DNA of 64,000 nucleotides from an uncultured Ruminococcus sp. (lineage in GTDB: Bacteria > Bacillota > Clostridia > Oscillospirales > Ruminococcaceae), in NCBI GenBank assembly GCA_902780695.1, contig CACZGM010000006.1, positions 1 through 64,000 of the forward strand, in the 5' to 3' direction. This document shows positions 9,315 through 19,766 of this stretch, one piece after another; the first letter of the stretch is position 1; each line of letters opens with the position of its first letter. The translations under genes were made by a program, and so were the position numbers. The notes under the pieces are model-generated. The model did not search any database. It saw only the letters and a list, made by a program, of their open reading frames with translations, and was not told the DNA's origin.

Positions 9315-9947
9315 ATGAAAAAAGGAATATTGTTCGATCTTGACGGAACACTGTGGGATTCGTCCGCAAACGTCATAAACGCATGGAACGAGTGCATCGC
9401 CAAAAACACCGATCTCGGCATAGTTATCACACAGGAGCAGATGCAGGGCTACATGGGCAAAACTATGGAGCAGATCGCGGCTCTGCTGTTCCCCATGCTG
9501 CCGGAAGAGGAGCAGATAAGGCTTCTCCGCCTCTGCACCGCCGAGGAGAACGAGTATCTGAAAGAGCACGGTTCTGCCTACTACCCGAAGGAGAAGGAAA
9601 CTCTCGAAAAGCTCGCGGAAAAGTACACCCTTGCGGTAGTGAGCAACTGCCAGGACGGATATATACAGATATTCCTGTCGCAGTGCGGATTCGGCGAACT
9701 TTTCTCCGACTTTGAAAGCGCCGGGAAAACCGGGCTTGACAAAAGCGGGAATATACGGCTCGTTGCCGAAAGAAACGGGCTCGACAGCGTGATATATGTC
9801 GGTGATACCGTCATGGACGGAGAAGCCGCACGGAAGGCGGGAGTCAGATTCGTTCACGCGGCATACGGCTTCGGTTCTCCGGACGATTACGACGCAAGGA
9901 TCACGGAGATATCACAGCTCGCGGACGCGGCAGAGGAGATTTTTTGA
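9315..9947 (+). CDS. HAD-superfamily hydrolase (phosphoglycolate phosphatase-like)
   Basis: A 210-aa haloacid dehalogenase-type phosphatase. Motif I is FDLDGTLWDSS (nucleophile Asp9, acid/base Asp11); motif II is the VVSNCQDG stretch; a Lys-containing motif III is GKTGLDKSGNI; motif IV is YVGDTVMDGEAA. The cap sits between motifs I and II (C1 type), as in phosphoglycolate phosphatase or pyrophosphatase PpaX. The ATG at 9315 follows AAAGGAG at good spacing and is preferred to an upstream in-frame start. Specific substrate is not predictable. Confidence 0.9.
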   Translation: MKKGILFDLDGTLWDSSANVINAWNECIAKNTDLGIVITQEQMQGYMGKTMEQIAALLFPMLPEEEQIRLLRLCTAEENEYLKEHGSAYYPKEKETLEKLAEKYTLAVVSNCQDGYIQIFLSQCGFGELFSDFESAGKTGLDKSGNIRLVAERNGLDSVIYVGDTVMDGEAARKAGVRFVHAAYGFGSPDDYDARITEISQLADAAEEIF

Positions 9948-9972
9948 GAGAAGGGGCTCTGCATTTATCAGA

Positions 9973-10013
9973 AGAAGAATGAAGCTACGCATTACGGGAC
10001 GACGCGTTCGCCG
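9973..10013. repeat. 63-bp dispersed repeat, partial copy 2
   Basis: AGAAGAATGAAGCTACGCAT followed by TACGGGACGACGCGTTCGCCG matches the right two-thirds of the 63-bp unit at 42337 with a few substitutions. Confidence 0.6.
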
Positions 10014-10045
10014 CTTGGCGAAGATTTCGTTTTCCTATTACACAA

Positions 10046-10078
10046 AACAGCTTGCTGTGATTTACATAGCAAGCTGTT
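10046..10078 (+). terminator. Intrinsic terminator downstream of the HAD gene
   Basis: Perfect 11-bp stem AACAGCTTGCT / AGCAAGCTGTT with an 11-nt loop, followed by ATTATTATTATC. It is about 100 nt after the stop codon and is directly followed by a copy of the dispersed hairpin repeat unit. Confidence 0.75.
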
Positions 10079-10179
10079 ATTATTATCTTAAAAAACCGGA
10101 ATCTTCGCCAACCCCACTGCATTTTTCACAAAAGCTGCCCACAGATGCAACTCTGAAATACTGCATTAATTTAGGGTGT

Positions 10180-10206
10180 CCAGCCCCCTTTTTTAAAGGG
10201 GGTTGG
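10180..10206. repeat. 27-bp hairpin repeat, copy 3
   Basis: CCAGCCCCC...GGGGGTTGG with one G:T pair in the stem; preceded by CCAACCCCACTGCATTTTTC (about 10108) and CTCTGAAATACTGCATTAATTTAGGGTGT. Confidence 0.8.
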
Positions 10207-10283
10207 CGGGGTCACAGGGGTGTCTCCCCGAACACGGGGAGGTGGCGCTACACGGGGAGGTGGCGCTTGCGCCAGAGGGGCTG

Positions 10284-10292
10284 ACCGACAGA
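10284..10292. repeat. Candidate left att direct repeat
   Basis: ACCGACAGA, repeated at 19734-19742 just outside the terminator of the helicase gene. A 9-mer match between two short windows has a modest chance of being random. Confidence 0.3.
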
Positions 10293-10328
10293 AGTTGACT
10301 TCCGATAAAGAAGCACCCTGATTCCTGT

Positions 10329-12031
<1,703 letters not shown>

Positions 12032-12082
12032 TCATCTCACCGGTATTTTGTCAAGTTTGAACAGATTACCGCCGCTATCGAA

Positions 12083-12259
12083 TCAATTCGTTTCGTCGAG
12101 TTCCCGACTTATCAGTTTTCCTACAATATCGGCAAGCGTTTCCTTGCATTCGAGATTGAAAAATGTCCGCACCTTGTAGGTCGTTCCGTTGATCTCATAG
12201 ACGGATATATTTTCCTCCTTGTTCATCGCTGCTGCTATTGTTTCGTATTCGTTTGACAT
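12083..12259 (-). CDS. TnpW-like transposon-encoded small protein
   Basis: A 58-aa ORF beginning MSNEYETIAAAM, with RBS GGAGG 7 nt upstream. The core VYEINGTTYKVRTFFN followed by an ETLADIVGKLI amphipathic helix matches, from memory, the TnpW family of short proteins encoded in Tn4451-like elements. The protein has no known activity. It lies 114 bp upstream of the recombinase in the same orientation, as expected for such elements. Confidence 0.75.
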   Translation of the reverse strand: MSNEYETIAAAMNKEENISVYEINGTTYKVRTFFNLECKETLADIVGKLISRELDETN

Positions 12260-12564
12260 TGAAAAATCCTCCGTTCATAAATTGATTTATGTATCGGATC
12301 TTTCATTTTCTTCCTGATATTTTGTTCAAAAAAATCATCAGAGGGGTTTGGGGATTTCTTCTCCAACAAGCAAAAATTTTTCGGCGCAACGAGTAACGAA
12401 AATTGACGAAAATGGTGATTTGGGTACTCAAATCATATGCTTGCTATTCTTCCGTGCATACTTTTTCAGAAAATCAGCTTTTTCAGATTATTTCGCTTTT
12501 TTCAAGGGGTGTCCACCATTGGACACCCTGTTTTCTCTTTCTTATTTCTGTGAAAAATGCAGTG
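12260..12564. other. Non-coding spacer within the element
   Basis: No credible gene. It contains one strong hairpin, GGGTGTCC-accatt-GGACACCC (about 12509-12530), with TGTTTTCTCTTT on the plus strand. Otherwise the stretch is A+T-rich sequence between the small Cys-rich gene and tnpW. Confidence 0.5.
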
Positions 12565-12744
12565 TCAGGCGGTTTTTGTTACCGCTCTTTTCGAGCAATA
12601 ATTCGGACAGTCGGTCAGTAGCGCGCGATAGCTTTGCTTGCAGTTATTTCTACATTTCCGGCAAAGCGTGTTATAGCAAATCCTTCCTCGCTCGTTAATA
12701 AACAGCGACCATTCCTCTTTCAGCTTTTTCGACATTCTTGGCAT
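12565..12744 (-). CDS. Small Cys-rich mobile-element protein
   Basis: A 59-aa basic protein starting MPRMSKKLKEEWSLFINERG, with six Cys including C28-x2-C31-x3-C35 and later C46 and C50, suggesting a metal-binding knuckle. AGAGGTGC lies at RBS distance from the ATG at 12744. To my recollection, very similar short proteins (MPRMSKK...W.FF...GR..YN.LCRKC...CKQS) are common in integrative elements of gut Firmicutes, without assigned function. The upstream hairpin at 12762-12802 separates it from the RNA-like region. Confidence 0.7.
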   Translation of the reverse strand: MPRMSKKLKEEWSLFINERGRICYNTLCRKCRNNCKQSYRALLTDCPNYCSKRAVTKTA

Positions 12745-12761
12745 AGCAGCACCTCTTTTCT

Positions 12762-12802
12762 GAAAATAAAACAGCACGGCAGGCATCATAACCTGTCGTG
12801 CT
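12762..12802 (-). terminator. Intrinsic terminator (second of a tandem pair)
   Basis: Minus strand CAGCACGACAGG / CCTGCCGTGCTG (12 bp, one mismatch) followed by TTTTATTTTC. With the terminator at 12812-12834 it closes the transcript arriving from the sigma-like gene and the RNA-like region. Confidence 0.7.
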
Positions 12803-12811
12803 GCAAATAAA

Positions 12812-12834
12812 AATGCGCTCCGGTGGAACGCATT
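12812..12834 (-). terminator. Intrinsic terminator (first of a tandem pair)
   Basis: Minus strand AATGCGTTCC-acc-GGAGCGCATT (10 bp with one G:U) followed by TTTTATTTG. Confidence 0.75.
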
Positions 12835-13480
12835 ACCAATATTCTATTGTATCAAATATAACAGACAGATAATTTATGTTCGGGCATAGTTTCCCCGTAA
12901 ATCAGCAATGGTTATGCGAACATCGGCATTCTCACAGTTTCGGGTAAAAATATGTTATCTTGAAACCGTGTTCCGACATTCTCTGCTGTCATATTTGTTC
13001 TCAACTACCCTGACGCAGGGAACGGTCAAGCAGGAAGTCTGCGAATCTTCCTCATAGGGTTATGCCCTCTGCCCATTCTTATGGTGCAGCCGTCAATGTT
13101 TCCATTCAGACGGAAGTATCATTGTCCCTCTCGCCTTTCATCGCGTCGGCGGTAGCAGCCCACAGTATCGAAGAATTAAATCGCTCGTCAGTTGCCGGAG
13201 TCATCTCGCGTTCTTCTGTCGCTCGTCCTTTCGGACAGCAAGAGGAATGTAACTTGATCGCTGATATTCTGTTGTGATATTTATCATTCGATATGTTATC
13301 ACGGGGATTGGGTCACGTTTCGTTACCCCATCGTGCCGAGACAGCCGTGTTATGCAACACTCTGTCCTGCGGTAAGACCAGCGCCCTGTTTTATAGCAGT
13401 GGTTTGAAGCCGATGGAACGTTTTGTTCTCTCAACAGAAAAAATGTTTTGGAGATGATGCCCTGAAACAGGGCGTCATAA
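12835..13480 (-). ncRNA. Candidate large structured non-coding RNA
   Basis: About 650 nt with no convincing gene, lying between the sigma-like gene and two tandem minus-strand terminators. Read on the minus strand it holds many local hairpins: GCCCTG-ttt-CAGGGC at the 5' end (13460-13475), GTGATA...TATCAC near 13290, GTCC-GAAA-GGAC (a GNRA tetraloop) near 13240, CGCC...GGCG near 13140, AGGG-cata-ACCCT near 13060, GGAAG...CTTCC near 13040 and CCCTG-cgt-CAGGG at 13008-13020. Two overlapping short ORFs (13062-13277 plus, 13201-13434 minus) have no RBS and unremarkable products. Size and setting recall large ornate RNAs of Firmicutes mobile elements (for example ROOL or GOLLD), but I cannot match a consensus. 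Strand is inferred from the terminators. Confidence 0.4.
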
Positions 13481-13485
13481 ATATT

Positions 13486-14052
13486 CTACTCGGCTTTCTT
13501 TTCAGCAAGTCGCTCATAGTAACTTGCCCTTTCACCTAATATGAAAAAATCGCCTTTTTTATCCCCCTCGGAAGCACCGTTTTCGATAAAATATTTGAAT
13601 TTTTGTGAAATCTGTACAAAAGACTTATGTATTCGCGGCTGTCCTATGTGCTCAATTTCTGCTATCTCGGTCTGTGATTTACTGCGAAGCGCCCGAAGCT
13701 CCAAACGTCTACGCTGGGTATCGGAAAGTGTGGCGAGAAACTCGTTCATTTCTTTCGTGAACGCAACATCATCTTCCCGCATAACAAGAACTTCTTCCAT
13801 TGACGGAAGGTGCGCAAGGTCTGTATCTTCCAGATCGTTTATCGAAACATCTTTGTAGCTTATGCGGTACATCAGATCGCGCTCGTCGATGTAATATTTA
13901 TCGGAGAGGCGCTTCCATTTCCGGAACAGTTTTTCGTTCCCGTCAAAGTCCTCGGCAGCGATCTCGGACACCTCGCCGTTCGCAAAGCGATAGACGATAG
14001 CGTCCGCATTTGCCAAATTCAGACTGCATTGTGTGTATTCAAACTTTTCCAT
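13486..14052 (-). CDS. Sigma-70 region-4-like regulator of mobile element
   Basis: A 188-aa protein whose C-terminal third has a sigma region 4-type helix-turn-helix (SDTQRRRLELRALRSKSQTE then IAEIEHIGQPRIHKSFVQIS, about residues 118-158). The N-terminal part (YTQCSLNLANADAIVYRF..., WKRLSDKYYIDERDLMYRI) matches what I recall of sigma-factor-like proteins in Firmicutes integrative elements. A canonical region 2 is not visible, so it may act as an accessory transcription regulator and not a full sigma factor. It has its own consensus promoter and a palindrome upstream, and its transcript probably continues through the candidate RNA to the tandem terminators. Confidence 0.72.
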   Translation of the reverse strand: MEKFEYTQCSLNLANADAIVYRFANGEVSEIAAEDFDGNEKLFRKWKRLSDKYYIDERDLMYRISYKDVSINDLEDTDLAHLPSMEEVLVMREDDVAFTKEMNEFLATLSDTQRRRLELRALRSKSQTEIAEIEHIGQPRIHKSFVQISQKFKYFIENGASEGDKKGDFFILGERASYYERLAEKKAE

Positions 14053-14099
14053 ATCTACCTCGCTTACTCTGCTGATGAACGTATTGTTCGTGCAACATC

Positions 14100-14128
14100 A
14101 TTATATCAGATACGCAACGCTATGTCAA
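14100..14128 (-). promoter_or_regulatory. Consensus promoter of the sigma-like gene
   Basis: Minus strand -35 TTGACA (14123-14128), 17-bp spacer, -10 TATAAT (14100-14105). Near-perfect; start site about 40 nt upstream of the ATG. Confidence 0.8.
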
Positions 14129-14142
14129 TACATTTTCTTGTA

Positions 14143-14164
14143 ATTGTCCCAATTTCGGGATAAT
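14143..14164. promoter_or_regulatory. Palindrome upstream of the sigma-like promoter
   Basis: ATTGTCCC-aatttc-GGGATAAT, an 8-bp inverted repeat with one mismatch, centred about 26 bp upstream of the -35 box; a candidate operator. Confidence 0.4.
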
Positions 14165-14368
14165 TGCTAAAAAAGTTGGTTTGCAGCTGACATATTCTAT
14201 GTTCGGGTGCATCCTAATCTCAACTGTAGCTTTTCGGGGCGATTATCGCAGAAAAGTGCGCTGCTAACTGCTCTTTTTTTGAGGACAGTGATAAATCATA
14301 GGGTAGGTATCTCATTATTCCGACGATGTTTTTTTCGGCAAAGCTAATATTTGCGCATTTCGTGCAAC

Positions 14369-14395
14369 AAGGGGGTACTCATTTGACACCCCCTT
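14369..14395. repeat. Inverted repeat in the spacer before the helicase gene
   Basis: AAGGGGGT / ACCCCCTT, 8 bp perfect with an 11-nt loop. No T-tract, so terminator function is unlikely. The rest of 14165-14560 is A+T-rich with no gene seen. Confidence 0.5.
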
Positions 14396-14566
14396 GGCTC
14401 AAAGTCGCTGTTCATCGGCAATGAGAGCATTTTAGAAAACTATTTGACCTTTTGTAAAAATATCAGGATATATATAGATAGCGAAAACACTGTATATTAG
14501 GCTTCGCAGACAAATATACATTTTTCGGTATTTTTTATAGATATGTAAAAAATGCAATGCTTTCTC

Positions 14567-14595
14567 TTGCACAATTTGTCAAAATATGCTATAAT
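14567..14595 (+). promoter_or_regulatory. Promoter of the helicase-nuclease gene
   Basis: -35 TTGCAC (14567-14572), 17-bp spacer ending TGC, -10 TATAAT (14590-14595), an extended -10 promoter. It lies downstream of the first in-frame ATG (14552), which therefore cannot be the start. Confidence 0.8.
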
Positions 14596-14650
14596 AATGA
14601 TGATTATATTTTTGTTATTTGCTATATTACATGATTTTAGGGTGATTACT

Positions 14651-17600
14651 GTGAAAATGCAGGAAAAGATAAAATATTGGGAAAATAGGCTTCTTGATCT
14701 TGGGAAAAAGAACAAGATGATATATTGTCCTGCGCCAAAACCCGGAAAGCGTGTATCACGAGCAAGCATTATGATCCAAACTCCGGATATAGATAAGCTT
14801 TGGGACAAGCTTGTAGTAAACGAAGGGAGCATTGAATTCCCGATAGATCTGAACGCTTATGTTGAAGGAAATGAAGAAGATTCCGAGCATCTCGATGCGC
14901 AGACAGTATTCCGAAACGGTTATCAAACAGATCAATCCGTTTCGGAAGCCTGCAAAACGCTTTTGTCATTGAAGGAAAAATCAAAGGAGTTTATGGATAA
15001 TAAGGGCTTGAACGCTCTTTATCTGGCAATGGGTTTCCTTAACTGGTATGAAAACGGGGACAGCGGCGCAAAGATGCGCTCCCCGCTTCTGCTCTTGCCG
15101 ATCACTATTACTCAAGAAAACATAGTATCTCCTATCAAAATATCGAAAACCGATGATGATCCTATCTGCAATAATACTCTTCAGCAAAAAATACATACAG
15201 ATTTCGGCATAATTATACCTAATTATGAAGAAAATGAGCCTATTCAAAGCTATCTTGCCCGTGTAGCTGAAAAATGTGAAAAAACAAACTGGAAGGTAGA
15301 CAACAGATCAGCACAGATCTCGATGTTCGTCTATCTGAAACTGGCAATGTATCATGATATCGAAACTCATGAAGCGGAAATAGCCGAGAACCCTGTCATA
15401 CAGACATTGAACGGGGAATCAGTACAGTTCGATAATGTCATTGTTCCTGATATCAGGAATATCGACCATGATAAAGAAGAACCCAGAACGATATACTCGG
15501 TAGTAGATGCGGATTCAAGCCAGCAGGATGCTATAACACTCGCAAAAGCCGGGGTCAGCTTCGTCTTGCAGGGACCGCCCGGAACCGGAAAGAGCCAAAC
15601 TATTACGAACTTTATTGCCGAATTGCTCGGACAGGGCAAAAAGGTTCTGTTCGTATCCGAAAAAATGGCGGCGCTTGAAGTCGTTTATTCCAGACTGCAA
15701 AAAGCCGGTCTTGGTGATTTTTGCCTGACCCTTCATAATCCCGATGCCAAGAGAAAAGATATTATCGACCAGTTAAAGGTTTCGGTCGATCTGTCAGAAA
15801 GCAAGGCTGAACTTGAAAGTGAGGCTTTTCGCAGACTGGAATCTCTGAAGCTGAAAAGACAGGCTCTCAACGATTATGATACACAGCTTCATACGGTAGT
15901 ACAGCCTCTCGGAGAATCTGTTTTTAAAGCGAATGGCATAATTGCCTCACTTGATGACTATCCTGATGTGGATTTCTATCAGGAAAATGCGGATAAATTT
16001 ACGCCCGCACAATTAGAAGAGAATATTGAGGCTCTGAACGAATTCGCACGAATAATAGCCAAAAACGGTTATCAGGATATGAATCCGTGGTATGGCTGTA
16101 CAGTTGACCGCTTTTCTCAGATGCTTCGTCAGAAGATTCTCTCCGATTCCGAACCCGTGCTCAGTTATCTGCATGAAGGTGCCGGATTGTTATCGGAAGT
16201 GTCAGAACTTGTGACCGGAGAGACGGATGAACCCGATCGGATCATAGGCGGGAAACTGAAAGATGTACTGAATATAGCAATACAGTCTCCGGGCGTACCC
16301 TATGAATGGTTCGGTCTTAATATAGCGTCTGCCAATAATAAATACACTGACGTTCTTCGTAGGATCAAGTCAAAAAGACAGTACGAGAAGCTTCTTGATG
16401 ATATAAAAGGTGCTGAAGGTAAGCTGGAATCCGTTTTTTCCTCAATGCTTGGTTTTATCACGGACGATAACGATCCAGAATTAAGTAAAGCTGCTGATAT
16501 ATTTCGCAGTAATTGTGATAAATTGACGGAAACGCTGTCTGAATCAGACGAGCGTATAGTTTCATTTTCCAAAAACAGTTTTTTGCTTACAGTAAAACAG
16601 CTTGTTGATGATATAAGAGCCGCAAAAGAAAACGAAGAAATAAAGAACAAGTCAGAACAGGAACTAAAGCAGCTCGAAAACGATGCCGCTTCACAAAAAG
16701 AACAGCTTGCGGCACTTCAAAAAGAAGGCAATGATGCAGAAAAAGCGCTTACAGCATCATATAATGAGCGGATACTTGACATTGACGGTGAGGCATTCAG
16801 AACAAGATTCGGGTCCGATTACAAATCTCCGGCAAGAATTCTAAACTCACAGTATAGAAAAGATATAAAACTGCTTAAAAGCTATTCAAGAATAAACGAG
16901 CGGTTATCATATAAAGAAGCCATTCTGCTTATTGAACAGCTGAATGATGTACAGCAGAGGAAACGTCTTGCTGATGAAAAGGCTGGAATTGTGGGTGATA
17001 TTGCCAAAAGAAGCGCTAACTGCGCTGAAAAAATATCCCGTGCATCTGAAAATATAAACAGTCTCCGAAACAATTTCCAAATACACCGTAATGACTTGCT
17101 GAATGCTTACGGCGAATGCAAGAATAAGATAGAACAGATCGAAAGCAAATACAGAGAACAGCTTTTGAAGGAAAAAGAGTCAGTCGATAGGCTGCTTCCG
17201 GAAATTTCCGAAGTTCTCGGAATGCAGATCACTGAAAACAGCGATCTGAAAGCGATATACAGCGGACTCAGATGGGTTCAGGACATATATGAAACAATGC
17301 CTGAAAGATCATTCTCGTCTGACTTTTTAAGGTCGGCGGCAAAAGCTGATGAAGCGTTTATAGGTAAACTCAAAGACTATATCGAGAAATTATTATCATG
17401 GAATGCTGATTTTGAAGCGAAAACAGATTATTTCTTAAGTCTGTTCAATGATGAAAGGAAAACGGAGTTTAAAAATTTACCTGTCGCCGTATTCGAGAAC
17501 AATGTTAAACTTTGCACCCGTAATTTTGATATGCTCGAAACGCTCATAGATTACAAACACTCTGTTGAGGTCATAAGCAATAAAGGTCTCAGCGGTTTTC

Positions 17601-19627
17601 TGAAAAGTGTCATAGATAAGAAGCTCAACAGTGACAGCATAGTACCTATATACAGGAAATGCTTTTACAGGTCTTGGCTTGATGAAGTATCGGTACAGTT
17701 TGATCAGATTTTTAATTTCCGGCGTGACAGACAAGAGAATACCGTTGAAGAATTCATAGATCTTGACAAGACACATCTTAAAATATCCCGCGAAATGCTG
17801 AGAGTACAGCTGATCCGGCAGCTTCCCGATTTTAATTTTGTAGGAAACGGCGATGAAGCATCTATTCTTAAGCGCGAAATAAATAAGAAGAGCCGGCTTA
17901 TGCCCATCAGAAAGCTGATTGCAGAAATACCGACTCTGCTGCCATCGCTTAAACCGTGTATGCTCATGTCGCCTCTGTCTGTGAGCACATACTTCGGGAG
18001 CAGTGATTTTCGGTTTGATACCGTTATTTTTGATGAAGCATCACAGGTTCGCACAGAAGAAGCGATTTGTTCGATATTCCGGGCAAAACAGGTAATAATC
18101 GCGGGAGACAGCCAGCAGCTCCCTCCTACAAACTTCTTCAGTACATACGTTTCCGACGATGACGAATATGACGAAGACAATAATAACAGCAATTATGATA
18201 TAGGCTACGAATCGCTTTTGGATGAAGCGGCTTTCGGTCTTTCAACACAGACCTTGCTCTGGCATTACAGAAGTAAGCATGAAGCTCTTATTGCGTTCTC
18301 TAATAAGAAAATCTATCATGATAAACTGATAACATTCCCTTCGTCTATAATTAAGGCTCCGGGGATGGGAGTTGAGTATGTTTTCGTTGAGAACGGTATT
18401 TATAACAGAGGAGGACGAGGCGGCAATATCAAAGAAGCAAAGCGTATAGCTGAACTCTTGCTTGAGCACTTCCGCACTACACCGGAAAGAAGTGTCGGTA
18501 TAATCGCTTTCGGTTCAAGACAGGAAGAAGTAATTGAAAATGCAGTGATTAGGCTTAGACAAGAGCACCCTGAAATCGAACAGTACTTCGGAGACAACAG
18601 GAAAGAGCCATTGTTTATCAGAAACCTTGAATCCGTACAGGGTGATGAGCGCGATACTATAATCTTTAGTATAGGATACGGTTACGATCAGAACGGTAAA
18701 TTCAATATGAACTTTGGCCCATTAAGCCGGGAAGGCGGCGAACGAAGGCTTAATGTTGCAATAACCAGAGCAAGATATAATCTTAAATTAGTCGGTTCTA
18801 TCATGCCATACGACATTAAGACAGATCGTATCACATCTAAAGGTCCCAAGCTATTGAGAGATTATATTGATTTTGCTATAAACGGAGACTCTGTGCTTAA
18901 AGCAGATATATCTGTCCCGGAAGAGGTTGATCTCCAGTCTCCGTTTGAGGAGTCGGTATATGATTATCTTATCGGCGAAGGGTATAATGTAGCTTCACAG
19001 GTAGGCTGCTCCGGATATCGTATCGATCTCGGTGTATATCATCCGGAATATGACGGCAGGTTTGTGCTCGGCATCGAGTGTGATGGTGCATCTTACCATT
19101 CTGCAAGAACTGCACGCGAACGGGATCGCCTCAGACAGACCATACTTGAAGATATGGGGTGGAAAATCTATCGTATATGGTCAACTGATTGGGTAAAGGA
19201 TATCGCTTCGGAAAAAAGAAGACTAAAAGAGGCTATAGATGATGCAATAGCTAATTACAGCGAAAAACTTCCGGGCTCTCAAGAATCTGTTATTCCGATT
19301 GAGGAGGCAGATGAATATGTACAGCTGACCGAAAAAAGTAAGGAAGAGGTCAGAGCAGAATATGAAGAAAGATATCGCTCTTGTTTCGCGGGAGGTAAGC
19401 CTGAAGAAATCCCAACATCAGACTATGAAAGTGTTATTCTGAAGATTTTACAGGATGGATATGGCAGTCGTAAAATGGATAACCTTATAAGAGATGCTGC
19501 AAAATACGGATATGGATGGCATCGCGTCGGCTCTAATATAAAAAGAGAATTTATGATAGTCTTGCGTCGACTGGAAAGGAATAATGTGATCGAGGTCAAG
19601 GACGATGACATCCGTTTAATCAAATAG
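14651..19627 (+). CDS. DUF4011-type SF1 helicase fused to Vsr/REase-like nuclease (putative phage defence)
   Basis: A 1658-aa protein. The N-terminus (YWENRLLDLGKKNKMIYC) is typical of DUF4011 helicase-like proteins. Walker A GPPGTGKS is at 308-315, followed by a long middle section with coiled-coil character. Walker B IFDEASQ is around 1128, then GDSQQLPP, VQGDERDTIIFS (motif V) and RRLNVAITRARYNL (motif VI), so it is a UPF1/DNA2-like SF1 helicase. A PD-(D/E)xK/Vsr-like nuclease domain follows (about 1430-1520; DLGVYHP, then GIECDGASYHSA and RDRLRQTILEDMGW). The end resembles the DUF3320-type domain (YGWHRVGSNIKREF). This domain order matches single-gene antiphage proteins that I recall being called Hhe. 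GTG at 14651 fits the AGGGTGA RBS; ATG at 14657 is the alternative. Own promoter and terminator; A+T-rich codon use. Confidence 0.88.
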   Translation: MKMQEKIKYWENRLLDLGKKNKMIYCPAPKPGKRVSRASIMIQTPDIDKLWDKLVVNEGSIEFPIDLNAYVEGNEEDSEHLDAQTVFRNGYQTDQSVSEACKTLLSLKEKSKEFMDNKGLNALYLAMGFLNWYENGDSGAKMRSPLLLLPITITQENIVSPIKISKTDDDPICNNTLQQKIHTDFGIIIPNYEENEPIQSYLARVAEKCEKTNWKVDNRSAQISMFVYLKLAMYHDIETHEAEIAENPVIQTLNGESVQFDNVIVPDIRNIDHDKEEPRTIYSVVDADSSQQDAITLAKAGVSFVLQGPPGTGKSQTITNFIAELLGQGKKVLFVSEKMAALEVVYSRLQKAGLGDFCLTLHNPDAKRKDIIDQLKVSVDLSESKAELESEAFRRLESLKLKRQALNDYDTQLHTVVQPLGESVFKANGIIASLDDYPDVDFYQENADKFTPAQLEENIEALNEFARIIAKNGYQDMNPWYGCTVDRFSQMLRQKILSDSEPVLSYLHEGAGLLSEVSELVTGETDEPDRIIGGKLKDVLNIAIQSPGVPYEWFGLNIASANNKYTDVLRRIKSKRQYEKLLDDIKGAEGKLESVFSSMLGFITDDNDPELSKAADIFRSNCDKLTETLSESDERIVSFSKNSFLLTVKQLVDDIRAAKENEEIKNKSEQELKQLENDAASQKEQLAALQKEGNDAEKALTASYNERILDIDGEAFRTRFGSDYKSPARILNSQYRKDIKLLKSYSRINERLSYKEAILLIEQLNDVQQRKRLADEKAGIVGDIAKRSANCAEKISRASENINSLRNNFQIHRNDLLNAYGECKNKIEQIESKYREQLLKEKESVDRLLPEISEVLGMQITENSDLKAIYSGLRWVQDIYETMPERSFSSDFLRSAAKADEAFIGKLKDYIEKLLSWNADFEAKTDYFLSLFNDERKTEFKNLPVAVFENNVKLCTRNFDMLETLIDYKHSVEVISNKGLSGFLKSVIDKKLNSDSIVPIYRKCFYRSWLDEVSVQFDQIFNFRRDRQENTVEEFIDLDKTHLKISREMLRVQLIRQLPDFNFVGNGDEASILKREINKKSRLMPIRKLIAEIPTLLPSLKPCMLMSPLSVSTYFGSSDFRFDTVIFDEASQVRTEEAICSIFRAKQVIIAGDSQQLPPTNFFSTYVSDDDEYDEDNNNSNYDIGYESLLDEAAFGLSTQTLLWHYRSKHEALIAFSNKKIYHDKLITFPSSIIKAPGMGVEYVFVENGIYNRGGRGGNIKEAKRIAELLLEHFRTTPERSVGIIAFGSRQEEVIENAVIRLRQEHPEIEQYFGDNRKEPLFIRNLESVQGDERDTIIFSIGYGYDQNGKFNMNFGPLSREGGERRLNVAITRARYNLKLVGSIMPYDIKTDRITSKGPKLLRDYIDFAINGDSVLKADISVPEEVDLQSPFEESVYDYLIGEGYNVASQVGCSGYRIDLGVYHPEYDGRFVLGIECDGASYHSARTARERDRLRQTILEDMGWKIYRIWSTDWVKDIASEKRRLKEAIDDAIANYSEKLPGSQESVIPIEEADEYVQLTEKSKEEVRAEYEERYRSCFAGGKPEEIPTSDYESVILKILQDGYGSRKMDNLIRDAAKYGYGWHRVGSNIKREFMIVLRRLERNNVIEVKDDDIRLIK

Positions 19628-19628
19628 T

Positions 19629-19668
19629 AAAAGCTCCGGATATCGTATAATGCATATCCGGAGCTTTT
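19629..19668 (+). terminator. Intrinsic terminator of the helicase gene
   Basis: Perfect 15-bp stem AAAAGCTCCGGATAT / ATATCCGGAGCTTTT, 10-nt loop, starting 1 nt after the stop codon. Confidence 0.9.
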
Positions 19669-19733
19669 GGCTACAGTTATTGAATAGTTACACGGTCTGT
19701 TTGAAAGCTATAACATGGACTTCTTTATAGGCA

Positions 19734-19742
19734 ACCGACAGA
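19734..19742. repeat. Candidate right att direct repeat
   Basis: ACCGACAGA, matching 10284-10292. It is followed by CAGAGCCCCTTCTC, which resembles host repeat sequence at 7024, consistent with the element having inserted into a host intergenic repeat. Confidence 0.3.
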
Positions 19743-19766
19743 CTCAGAGCCCCTTCTCAAAATCTC

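Noticed and set aside
12348..12698. 116-codon plus-strand ORF
   Set aside because: Antisense to the Cys-rich peptide gene, runs through a strong hairpin, no RBS.
13062..13434. Two short overlapping ORFs in the RNA-like region
   Set aside because: No RBS and overlapping on opposite strands; more easily explained by a non-coding RNA, but kept as the main alternative.
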